A stretch of 64,000 nucleotides of DNA from Actinoplanes flavus (lineage in GTDB: Bacteria; Actinomycetota; Actinomycetes; Mycobacteriales; Micromonosporaceae). Where the stretch lies: contig NZ_JAGFNS010000001.1 in assembly GCF_017592555.1 (NCBI RefSeq), positions 273,571 through 337,570 on the forward strand, read 5' to 3'. The notes beneath the pieces were generated by a model, which saw nothing but the letters and a program-made list of their open reading frames with translations, was not told where the DNA came from and searched no databases. The translations under genes and the position numbers were made by a program. This document shows positions 55,574 to 62,014 of the stretch, in pieces (within the stretch, counting starts at the first letter, position 1; the number at the start of each line of letters is the position of its first letter).

Positions 55574-55601
55574 GCCGGCCACCGCCGGAACGGCGGCCGG
55601 C
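55574..55601. terminator. Hairpin downstream of dprA
   Basis: CCGCCG with CGGCGG around GAA, then GCCGG with CCGGC after a 3-nt bulge. It lies 139 bp past dprA in an otherwise featureless gap. Confidence 0.5.
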
Positions 55602-55618
55602 ACACGAGCCGGTGAACG

Positions 55619-55635
55619 GGTCACGACACGTGACC
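55619..55635. terminator. Inverted repeat at the 3' end of the HTH gene
   Basis: GGTCACG-ACA-CGTGACC, perfect 7-bp arms, 7 bp past the stop of the AlpA-like gene. Short stem, so a terminator or operator is possible. Confidence 0.4.
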
Positions 55636-55642
55636 GGACGGG

Positions 55643-55852
55643 TCAGTCGTCAGACTCGTCCAGGTCACGGCGGTGAACCTTCATCCAGGCCTCGACATCC
55701 TCGGTCAGCCAGACCTTGCCCTGCGCCAGGTCGGCGACCGGCTTCGGAAAGTCCGCGCGGCTGGTGATCTGGTACGCCCGCTGGCGACTGACACCACCCA
55801 GACGGATACGGATTTCGTGCGCGCCCATGAGTCGGATCGGCTTCACTCCCAC
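55643..55852 (-). CDS. AlpA/excisionase-like helix-turn-helix protein
   Basis: 69-residue DNA-binding protein. The HTH is LMGAHEIRIRLGGVSRQRAYQI, followed by DFPKPVADLAQGKVWLTEDVEAWM, the pattern of AlpA/MerR-like excisionase-type regulators (phage-derived fold, also found in chromosomal regulators). GTG at 55852 is supported by a TACGGT box 7 nt upstream; GTG 55846 or ATG 55828 are alternatives. Divergent from the proline-rich gene, with three TTGAY repeats between, so probably an autoregulator of this small locus. Confidence 0.8.
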   Translation of the reverse strand: MGVKPIRLMGAHEIRIRLGGVSRQRAYQITSRADFPKPVADLAQGKVWLTEDVEAWMKVHRRDLDESDD

Positions 55853-55859
55853 GCGATCG

Positions 55860-55865
55860 ACCGTA
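55860..55865 (-). promoter_or_regulatory. Putative -10 box of the HTH gene (leaderless)
   Basis: TACGGT ends 7 nt before the GTG at 55852. Confidence 0.45.
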
Positions 55866-55872
55866 GGCGCGG

Positions 55873-55892
55873 GTCAATTAGTCAACAATCAA
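55873..55892 (-). promoter_or_regulatory. Triple TTGAY direct repeat
   Basis: On the minus strand TTGAT (55888-55892), TTGAC (55881-55885) and TTGAC (55873-55877), 7-8 bp apart, in an AT-rich island between two divergent start sites. Candidate operator. Confidence 0.4.
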
Positions 55893-55923
55893 CTTGTTAT
55901 GGGACGGGTTGTCACCAGACAAG

Positions 55924-55929
55924 TAAGGT
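55924..55929 (+). promoter_or_regulatory. Putative -10 box of the proline-rich gene
   Basis: TAAGGT ends 6 nt before the ATG at 55936. The same bases could act as a ribosome-binding site (AAGGTGAG), so both readings are open. Confidence 0.35.
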
Positions 55930-55935
55930 GAGCCG

Positions 55936-56490
55936 ATGACTACTCGACGCGATTCAGCCGAGTTGGTGCCACACCACCCTCGCCATCGACGCGATTGGCG
56001 GACCCTGTGGCGTCGCTGCATATGCGGTCTCCCCGCACCCTGCATCGACCGCATCCCGCCGTCACCACCGCCGCCCTATCCGCCCCGGCCCCTCCTCATG
56101 GAGCCGGAGGTGCCACGGGGTGGGCCGCGCCTCTACCGGTCGAGGGCCGCCCGTCCCGGCGCGGGCACCCCGGCCGGGCCCCAGCCTCCCACGGAAGCCG
56201 CACCCGCACCCAGACCGCCCACCCGTCCGGGGGCCTCCTCCCCCAAGCCGCCCGCACACCCGGGAGCCTTCGGGCCCAAGCCATCCGCCCACCCGGGGCC
56301 GTCCGGACCTCCGGGTGCTTCCGGGCCCAAACCACCCGGCTTCTCCGGAGGCGGGCACAGGTCCGGTCCGCCTGCCCGCACCTCCGGAGAGTTCGACGCC
56401 GGGCGCGCCGGGCGTCTCACCCCGGCTCAGGAGCATCGGGCCGGGCAGGGTGGCCGTCCCACACTCCGGCGTCGACGTTCCGGCCGCTGA
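55936..56490 (+). CDS. Proline-rich protein with CxCGLPAPC motif
   Basis: 184 residues, not recognised as a named family. Residues 1-40 form a basic head with HHPRHRRDWRTLWRRC and CICGLPAPC, a possible metal site. Residues 42-160 are low-complexity, with PPPPYPPRPL and repeated PKPPAHPG / GPSGPPGASG units. The tail is basic (RPTLRRRRSGR). No signal peptide or membrane segment. The start is well placed after TAAGGTGAG. The TGA at 56488-56490 falls exactly where 57-bp tandem repeats begin, and the same frame stays open to 56883, so the gene may be a truncated form. Confidence 0.55.
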   Translation: MTTRRDSAELVPHHPRHRRDWRTLWRRCICGLPAPCIDRIPPSPPPPYPPRPLLMEPEVPRGGPRLYRSRAARPGAGTPAGPQPPTEAAPAPRPPTRPGASSPKPPAHPGAFGPKPSAHPGPSGPPGASGPKPPGFSGGGHRSGPPARTSGEFDAGRAGRLTPAQEHRAGQGGRPTLRRRRSGR

Positions 56491-56675
56491 CCACCGAAGG
56501 CCGGAGCCGAAACGCCTACGGCACGTCACCACACATCCCAACCACCGAAGGCCGACACCCCAGCTCGAATCCCCACGACACGTCACCACACACCCCGACC
56601 ACCGAAGGCCGGAACCTCAGCTCGGATTCCTGCGACGCGTCACCACACACCCCGACCGCCGAAGGCAGCAGCCCG
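56491..56675 (+). repeat. 57-bp tandem repeat array
   Basis: Units start at 56491, 56542, 56599 and 56656, each with CCACCGAAGGCCG (last copy CCGCCGAAGGC). Lengths are 51, 57 and 57 bp, then a partial copy. All are multiples of three. Units 2 and 3 are most alike, sharing CGTCACCACACACCCCGA at their ends. Confidence 0.85.
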
Positions 56676-56918
56676 TCTCACGACTCGCGGTTTCCGGCCG
56701 AGCACACGCGCCGTCCGCAGTCACCCCACCCGAATACGAGGAGCGGGCCCTACAGCGCGGCGTGCCCCCGAACACGCTCCACGGTCCCGAATCACGGGAC
56801 GGCTTGGCCGCCGTCACGGGAGGGCCCTTCCAGGAATAGGGCTCCAGTCGGCACCGCGAGGAGCTCATCACGCTGATCCGTGACTCCCCACCACCGCAGG
56901 TCCGAACCGGCGGCACGG
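56676..56918 (+). other. Unassigned stretch between repeats and the CxxC gene
   Basis: All three plus-strand frames are nearly free of stops, so openness says little. By eye the third-position GC is highest in the frame that ends at TGA 56874-56876. No start signal is seen in that frame. I cannot assign a gene. Confidence 0.3.
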
Positions 56919-57242
56919 ATGGCTCATACAACGGCGACGAATGAACGGCCGGAGTTCGCCGCCCACCACGAACAGTTGATTCTTCCGGGGGAACGTTTGT
57001 CCACCGCACACGAGGCAGAACACCTGCACGACCGTCCTCATTGGCTTTGCCGCGTCTGCCGGCAGCCATGGCCCTGCGCCGAGGCGAAGAGACGGCTCCT
57101 GACCGAGTACACCGACTTCCCGTCACTGTTGAAGATCTACCTGTCGGCGCAGATGTACGACGCGCTCGACGACTTCACAGCCCAGGGCGGGTCCGCGCCA
57201 CTGAACCTGTACGAACGCTTCATCTCCTGGGCGCGCGGCTAG
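56919..57242 (+). CDS. Conserved-looking protein with CRVCRQPWPC motif
   Basis: 107 residues, function unknown. After a hydrophilic N-terminus come LILPGERLSTAHEAEHLHDRPHWL (residues about 17-40), the Cys motif CRVCRQPWPC, which could bind zinc, and a helical C-terminal half (FPSLLKIYLSAQMYDALDDF). It resembles in style the CxCGLPAPC head of the upstream gene: both pair Cys residues with a P-x-P/PW-P-C end. ATG at 56919 is uncertain; a GTG at 56880 in the same frame overlaps the TGA 56881-56883 of the upstream frame. Confidence 0.65.
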   Translation: MAHTTATNERPEFAAHHEQLILPGERLSTAHEAEHLHDRPHWLCRVCRQPWPCAEAKRRLLTEYTDFPSLLKIYLSAQMYDALDDFTAQGGSAPLNLYERFISWARG

Positions 57243-57379
57243 CCACCTGCCCGCTTACGCGCGTCCGGACAGCCTCGCCCACCGGATCCGGGAAGGGGCG
57301 GGCCGGTTGCTTCCGCCAACTGCCTCAGGAGCACGGCGGCCGACTGCGCCCTGTCGCAGATCTTGGCCAGCTGGCCCCC

Positions 57380-57410
57380 AGCGCTGTCTCAACGGTGCCG
57401 AGACAGCGCT
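57380..57410. repeat. Repeated hairpin, copy 1
   Basis: AGCGCTGTCTC and GAGACAGCGCT (11 bp) around AACGGTGCC. Copy 2 lies 63 bp downstream. Confidence 0.8.
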
Positions 57411-57445
57411 CACGACCAGCCGAAAGTGATCGGCTGGCTCTGAGG

Positions 57446-57470
57446 GCTGTCTCGACGGTGCCGAGACAGC
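57446..57470. repeat. Repeated hairpin, copy 2
   Basis: GCTGTCTC and GAGACAGC (8 bp) around GACGGTGCC; 25 of 26 positions shared with copy 1 over the core GCTGTCTCRACGGTGCC to GAGACAGCG. Confidence 0.8.
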
Positions 57471-57600
57471 GCCGACGGCCAGCCTGGACAAGATCGGTCG
57501 CAGCCGGGCAGATCCGCGAGGGCGGGTATCGCTTCGGGCTGGTGTGCTCGTGGGCGCGGGAAGCTTGACGAGACGGTCCGGCGGTAGGACGGTCAGGGTG

Positions 57601-58626
57601 ATGCGGATCCGTGAGATGCACGAGCGACTGCCCCCGGGGCTGCGCGAGGCGGTGGACGAGTTCAGTCGGCACCTGGCGGTGGTGGAGGGCCGTTCGGAGC
57701 ACACCGTGCGTGCCTACACCGGGGATGTCGTCTCGCTGCTCGACCACGCCGCCTACGAAGGCCGGTCCAGCGTCGCCGAACTGGACATCACGCTGCTGCG
57801 CGGGTGGCTCGCCGCCCGGATGGGGTCGGGTGCGGCTCGTACCTCGCAGGCCCGGCGTGCGGCGTCGGTCCGCGCCTTCACCGGCTGGGCCCATCGCACC
57901 GGGCGCACTCCCACCGACGTGGGCGCGCAGCTCGCGACCCCGCGCGCGCATCGCAACCTGCCGACGGTCCTTCGCGCCGATCAGGCCGCGACCCTGGTCA
58001 CCGCCTCCCCCCGCAGCTACCGCAGCGCCACCGCCGAAAGCCGGAACAATGCCGGATGCCCGAGCGACGCCGAACGTGCGGACGGCGCGGGAAGTGGGCG
58101 CGGCGGGATCGGCGGTGGGAGTGTGCTCGAGGTTCGGGACCGGGCCGTACTGGAGTTGCTCTACGCGACCGGGATCCGGGTGAGTGAGCTCTGCAACCTC
58201 GACCGTTCCGACGTGGATCACGCCCGGCAGGTGGTGCGGGTCTTCGGGAAGGGCGCCAAGGAGCGCGCGGTGCCGTTCGGGCATCCGGCTCGCCGTGCGC
58301 TCGACGACTGGCTTCGCCGTGGGCGGCCCGAACTGGTGGCGAGGGGTAGCCGGGACGCTCTCTTCCTCGGGGTGAAGGGCGGCCGCCTGCAACCGACCGT
58401 GGTTCGGCGGATCGTGGCGGGCGCGGCCCGGGCGGCGGGGCTGCCGCACACTCGGCCGCACGATCTGCGGCATTCGGCGGCCACCCATCTGCTGGACGGG
58501 GGCGCTGATCTGCGGGCGGTGCAGGAGCTGCTGGGGCACAGTTCGCTGGCGAGCACCCAGATCTACACCCATGTGTCGACCGAGCGCCTGCGTACGGCCT
58601 TCAATCAGGCGCACCCGCGGGCCTGA
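57601..58626 (+). CDS. xerC: Tyrosine recombinase XerC with internal insert
   Basis: Resolves chromosome dimers at dif with XerD. 341 residues from the ATG at 57601. The N-terminal SAM-like core-binding domain is followed by the catalytic domain with Arg193 (GIRVSEL), Lys in FGKGAKERAVP, His287 and Arg290 (HDLRHSAATH), His313 (LLGHSS) and nucleophile Tyr322 (IYTHVS). Residues about 140-178 form a Ser/Gly/Arg-rich insert absent from typical XerC of about 300 residues. The position near dprA is as in M. tuberculosis, so this is the housekeeping recombinase. Confidence 0.9.
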   Translation: MRIREMHERLPPGLREAVDEFSRHLAVVEGRSEHTVRAYTGDVVSLLDHAAYEGRSSVAELDITLLRGWLAARMGSGAARTSQARRAASVRAFTGWAHRTGRTPTDVGAQLATPRAHRNLPTVLRADQAATLVTASPRSYRSATAESRNNAGCPSDAERADGAGSGRGGIGGGSVLEVRDRAVLELLYATGIRVSELCNLDRSDVDHARQVVRVFGKGAKERAVPFGHPARRALDDWLRRGRPELVARGSRDALFLGVKGGRLQPTVVRRIVAGAARAAGLPHTRPHDLRHSAATHLLDGGADLRAVQELLGHSSLASTQIYTHVSTERLRTAFNQAHPRA

Positions 58627-58631
58627 CATCG

Positions 58632-58637
58632 TACGAT
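58632..58637 (+). promoter_or_regulatory. Putative -10 box of the aminotransferase gene (leaderless)
   Basis: TACGAT ends 7 nt before the ATG at 58645, in the 18-bp gap after xerC. Confidence 0.45.
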
Positions 58638-58644
58638 CCTCAGC

Positions 58645-59832
58645 ATGACCGCCCCGGAGAAGCCGCGGCCCATTCCGGGCGCCCGTCTGCTCTTCTCGCT
58701 GGATCCGTCGGTGTCCCATGTGAATCACGGTTCGTTCGGCGCGCTGCCGATCAGCGTGCAGCGGGCCCAGCAGCGGCTCCGGGACGAGGTGGAGGCGAAT
58801 CCGCTGCGCTTCTACGGTTCCGGGCTGATGGACCGGATCGTCCACACGCGACGTCATCTGGCGGCGTTTCTCGGCGCCGACCCGGACGGCAGCGCCCTGG
58901 TCCCGAACACGACGGCCGCCGTCTCGCTGATCCTGCAGTCGGTGGGGTTGCGGGCGGCCGACGAGGTGCTGCTGACCGATCACGCCTACGGGGCCGTGAC
59001 GATGGCGGTCCGGCGGCAGTGCCGGCGGTCCGGGGCGACGGCGCGGACGGTGGCTGTTCCGCTCGGCGCCTCCGCCGTGGACGTCACGGCCCGGATCCGG
59101 GCGGCGCTGCGGCCGGGCCGGACGAGGCTGCTGGTGGTCGACCAGGTGGCGTCGGCGACGGCGGCTCTCTTCCCGGTGGGCGAGATCGTCGCCGCCGCCC
59201 GGGAGCACGACATCCCGGTGCTGGTGGACGCCGCCCACGTGCCGGGGATGCTGCCGGTGGACGTGTCCGCGATCGGCGCCGACTTCTGGGTCGGCAATCT
59301 GCACAAGTGGGGCTGGGCGCCCCGCGGCACCGCCCTGCTGACCGTGGCGCCGGCCTGGCGCCGCCGGATCGACCCGCTGGTGGTGTCGTGGGAGCACGAC
59401 GAGGGGTTCCCGCTGTCGGTGGAGTTCCAGGGGACGATCGACTACACGTCGTGGCTGGCGGCCCCGGCCGGGATCTTCGCGCTGCGCACGCTGGGGCTGG
59501 AGGCGGTCCGGGAGCACAATGCGACGCTCGCGGCGTACGGTCAGCGGGTCGTCGGTGAGGCTCTCGGCCTCGCGCCCGCCGATCTGCCCGGCCCCGGCGG
59601 CCCGGGGGTGGCCATGCGGGTGGTGCCGCTGCCGGCCGGGCTGGCCAGCACCCCGCCGGAGGCTCTCGAGCTGCGGCTGCGGATCGCCGACAAGCTGGCC
59701 GCGGAGGTGGCGGTGAACGCGTGGGGCGGGCGCGGGCTGCTCCGGTTGAGCGCGCAGATCTACAACCGGCCGGAGGATTACCACCTTCTGGCGGATCGGC
59801 TGCCCGCGCTGATCAGGGAGATGCGGCGGTGA
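58645..59832 (+). CDS. Class V PLP-dependent aminotransferase (isopenicillin N epimerase-like)
   Basis: 395 residues. N-terminal VNHGSFGALP is typical of the epimerase/cysteine-desulfurase-like subgroup; VDAAHVPG holds the PLP-binding Asp and His; Lys221 in NLHKWGWAPRG is the Schiff-base lysine; a late Arg in GRGLLRLSAQIYN binds substrate carboxylate. The substrate is unknown; despite the family name there are no beta-lactam genes here. The 3' end overlaps the convergent M23 gene by 20 bp. Confidence 0.88.
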   Translation: MTAPEKPRPIPGARLLFSLDPSVSHVNHGSFGALPISVQRAQQRLRDEVEANPLRFYGSGLMDRIVHTRRHLAAFLGADPDGSALVPNTTAAVSLILQSVGLRAADEVLLTDHAYGAVTMAVRRQCRRSGATARTVAVPLGASAVDVTARIRAALRPGRTRLLVVDQVASATAALFPVGEIVAAAREHDIPVLVDAAHVPGMLPVDVSAIGADFWVGNLHKWGWAPRGTALLTVAPAWRRRIDPLVVSWEHDEGFPLSVEFQGTIDYTSWLAAPAGIFALRTLGLEAVREHNATLAAYGQRVVGEALGLAPADLPGPGGPGVAMRVVPLPAGLASTPPEALELRLRIADKLAAEVAVNAWGGRGLLRLSAQIYNRPEDYHLLADRLPALIREMRR

Positions 59833-60280
59833 GCGGCAGAAGCCGGACCCGGCCGATGCCGAGCAGGGCGAGCGGGTCGAGGTAGGCCGGGCCGCGGCGC
59901 AGGCCCCAGTGCAGGCAGGCGGTCTGTGGGCAGCCGGGATGCCCGGCCTGGAGGGTGCCGATCGGCTGGCCGGCGGTGACCGGCTCGCCGACCGCGACCG
60001 TGGCGGTGACCGGTTCGTAGGTGGTCCGCAGGCCACCGGCGTGGGCGATGCTGATCACACCCCGGCCGGCGAGCGGGCCCGCGTGGACGACGATGCCGGC
60101 GCCCGCGGATCGCACCACCGCCCCGGCGGGGGCGCCCAGGTCGACGCCGCGGTGCCCGGCGAGCCAGGGTCGCGGTGGTGGATCGAAGCGCCGCAGCACC
60201 GTCGGCGACGTCACCGGCCAGGTGTAACCGGACGGGGCGGCGAGCAGCAGCAGGGACAGGAGTGCAACGAGTCCGGGCAT
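59813..60280 (-). CDS. M23 (LytM-like) peptidase family protein, possibly inactive
   Basis: 155-residue exported protein: signal peptide (residues 1-16 or so, hydrophobic), then a single M23 domain. His43 and Asp47 in GHRGVDLG are the first zinc ligands. The H-x-H motif is altered to Cys122-Leu-His124 (ACLHWGL), so the usual catalytic His is a Cys. A second Cys at 117 could pair with Cys122. It may bind peptidoglycan or activate another hydrolase rather than cleave. A similar gene lies near rpsB in M. tuberculosis and streptomycetes. Confidence 0.82.
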   Translation of the reverse strand: MPGLVALLSLLLLAAPSGYTWPVTSPTVLRRFDPPPRPWLAGHRGVDLGAPAGAVVRSAGAGIVVHAGPLAGRGVISIAHAGGLRTTYEPVTATVAVGEPVTAGQPIGTLQAGHPGCPQTACLHWGLRRGPAYLDPLALLGIGRVRLLPLTAASP

Positions 60281-60353
60281 GCCGGAGAGCCTGCCCGGTC
60301 AGCCGCCGGCGCGCGGCCGGCCCTGTGGACAGCCGCGAACTGTGGATGGAGCG

Positions 60354-60677
60354 TCAGCTGCCGAAGCCGGCGTCGTCGGGCAACGAGATGTCCGGCTTCT
60401 CCAGCTCTTCGACGTTGACATCCTTGAACGTCATCACGCGCACGTTCTTCACGAAGCGGGCCGGACGGTACATGTCCCACACCCAGGCGTCGTGCATCTC
60501 GACCTCGAAATACACCTCACCGTCGGAGTTGCGCACGTGCAGGTCCACCTGGTTGGCCAGGTAGAACCGGCGCTCCGTCTCCACCACGTAGGAGAACTGG
60601 CGGACGATGTCGCGGTACTCCCGGTAGAGCTGCAGCTCCATCTCGGTCTCGTACTTCTCGAGATCCTCTGCGCTCAT
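60354..60677 (-). CDS. DUF2469 family protein
   Basis: 107 residues, highly conserved actinobacterial DUF2469, always next to rnhB. Acidic, with an aromatic core: ELQLYREYRDIVRQFSYVVETERRFYLAN (key residues 14-42), VYFEVEMHDAWVWDMYRPARFV. No known motif or catalytic residue. The ATG overlaps the rnhB stop (ATGA). Function unknown; coupling suggests a link to RNase HII or lesion processing. Confidence 0.9.
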   Translation of the reverse strand: MSAEDLEKYETEMELQLYREYRDIVRQFSYVVETERRFYLANQVDLHVRNSDGEVYFEVEMHDAWVWDMYRPARFVKNVRVMTFKDVNVEELEKPDISLPDDAGFGS

Positions 60678-61513
60678 CGTTCTTCGCCCTCCATGGCCTC
60701 ATCTTCCCCCACTGACGGCGACGGCCGAGGCTGCTCGCCTGACGCCACGCCGACGGTACCCGCCGCGGCCTCCGGAAGCAGCAGCGGCTCGGTAACGGAT
60801 ACATCGTCGAACAAAGAAGGCGCCGATGACGAAACGGGACGCCGGGCCCGCGGTGGCCGGTTGCCGCGCCCCGAGGCGGCGGCCACGTTGACGTACGAGA
60901 ACCGATGCTCCGGACACGGCCCGTGCCTGGTCAGCGCGGTGCTGTGCTCCTCGGTGATGTAGCCCTTGTGAACGGCGAAGCCGTAGTCCGGATACCTCTC
61001 GTCGAGCTCGACCATGAGCCGGTCCCGGGTGACCTTCGCCAGGACGCTGGCGGCCGCGACGCAGGCGGCGACCCGGTCGCCTTTCCACACCGCGAGACCG
61101 GGCACGCCGAGGCCGTCGACCGGGAAGCCGTCGGTCAGCACGTACTCCGGGCGGACGGTGAGCGACGCCAGCGCGCGGCGCATCGCCGCGAGATTGCAGA
61201 CGTGCAGGCCGCGGGCGTCCACCTCGGTCGGCTGGATGATCATCACGGACCAGGCCAGGGCCTTCGCGACGACCTGGTCGTAGACGCGCTCCCGGGCCGC
61301 CGCCGTCAGCAGTTTGGAGTCGGCCAGGCCGGGGATCTCGCCGCGCCGGCCCTCGGGCAGGATCGCGGCGGCCGCGACCAGCGGGCCGGCGCAGGCGCCG
61401 CGGCCCGCCTCGTCGGCGCCGGCCACGTGCCGGAAGCCACGGCGCTGGAGCGCCTGCTCCAGCGCGTAGAGCCCGGCCTCGCGGCGGACCACGGTGCGTG
61501 GTGGGGCCAGCAT
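60674..61513 (-). CDS. rnhB: Ribonuclease HII
   Basis: Removes ribonucleotides and RNA primers from RNA-DNA hybrids. 279 residues. The catalytic DEDD residues are in GADEAGRG (Asp, Glu), LTDGF (Asp) and VTRDRLM (Asp). A C-terminal extension of about 55 residues, rich in Pro, Ser and Glu, is not part of the fold and is probably disordered. The ATG directly follows the nudix stop (TAGATG). Confidence 0.95.
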   Translation of the reverse strand: MLAPPRTVVRREAGLYALEQALQRRGFRHVAGADEAGRGACAGPLVAAAAILPEGRRGEIPGLADSKLLTAAARERVYDQVVAKALAWSVMIIQPTEVDARGLHVCNLAAMRRALASLTVRPEYVLTDGFPVDGLGVPGLAVWKGDRVAACVAAASVLAKVTRDRLMVELDERYPDYGFAVHKGYITEEHSTALTRHGPCPEHRFSYVNVAAASGRGNRPPRARRPVSSSAPSLFDDVSVTEPLLLPEAAAGTVGVASGEQPRPSPSVGEDEAMEGEER

Positions 61514-61990
61514 CTAACAACGTCCATCCGGTACGGCGTCGGCGGCGTGCCGGCGCAGCAGGGCGGCCAGGTCGACCGGGTAGATCTGCTCGGCGCTCGC
61601 CTCGATCTCGGCGGCCGACCACCATCGATGCTCGGTGATGGTGAGCCGCTCGGCCTCCTCCATCCCGGCCGTGTCGACCTGCCAATCGGCCACCCGGACC
61701 AGGAAGAAGTCCTGCTCCTGACGGTACCGCCGACGGTCGTACGAGAACTCGGCGACCTCGTGATGGACCGGCTCACCCAGATCGGACGGGCCGATCCGCA
61801 GGCCGGTCTCCTCGAAGAGCTCGCGGCGGGCCGCGTCGGCGACCGTCTCGCCCGGTGTCAGGCCGCCGCCGGGCGTGAACCACCAGCGCTGCTCCTGGCG
61901 CGCCGGGTCGCCGCCGTGCAGCAGCAGGACCCGGCCGGCCGGATCGACCAGGAGAACCCGGCCGGCACGGCGGTCAATCACCTCGGTCAC
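61514..61990 (-). CDS. Nudix hydrolase
   Basis: 158 residues. Complete Nudix box GGLTPGETVADAARRELFEETGL (seen at residues about 42-64; G, E, REL, EE and G in place). Preceded by RWWFTPGG. Hydrolyses a nucleoside diphosphate derivative; the substrate is not predictable. GTG start with TAGGCT at 7 nt suggests a leaderless mRNA. Coupled to rnhB downstream. Confidence 0.9.
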   Translation of the reverse strand: MTEVIDRRAGRVLLVDPAGRVLLLHGGDPARQEQRWWFTPGGGLTPGETVADAARRELFEETGLRIGPSDLGEPVHHEVAEFSYDRRRYRQEQDFFLVRVADWQVDTAGMEEAERLTITEHRWWSAAEIEASAEQIYPVDLAALLRRHAADAVPDGRC

Positions 61991-61997
61991 GCGACCA

Positions 61998-62003
61998 AGC
62001 CTA
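61998..62003 (-). promoter_or_regulatory. Putative -10 box of the nudix gene (leaderless)
   Basis: TAGGCT ends 7 nt before the GTG at 61990. Confidence 0.45.
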
Positions 62004-62014
62004 TGCTCGGATGG

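Larger units (their letters stand above)
57243..57600. other. 358-bp gap with repeated hairpins before xerC
   Basis: No gene is seen here. It contains GGCCAGCTGGCC (57365-57376), two near-identical hairpins, and a third small hairpin (57416-57437, CCAGCCGA with TCGGCTGG). Confidence 0.6.

Noticed and set aside
56491..56675. Possible CRISPR-like array
   Set aside because: Units are directly adjacent 57-bp tandem copies without unique spacers, and no cas genes are present.
55995..56876. Alternative plus-strand frame from a TTG at 55995
   Set aside because: Overlaps the better-started proline-rich gene and lacks a ribosome site; kept only as an open question for the repeat region.
57601..58626. 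Tyrosine recombinase as a mark of an integrated element
   Set aside because: Position next to dprA and sequence fit housekeeping XerC; no tRNA-based att repeats or phage genes nearby.
58645..59832. Beta-lactam biosynthesis (isopenicillin N epimerase)
   Set aside because: The family name only; no IPNS, ACVS or expandase gene in the window.
57325..60036. A 2.7-kb minus-strand open frame over xerC and the aminotransferase
   Set aside because: Antisense to two clear enzymes. Its repeated peptide CLGTVETAL is only the translation of the repeated hairpins.
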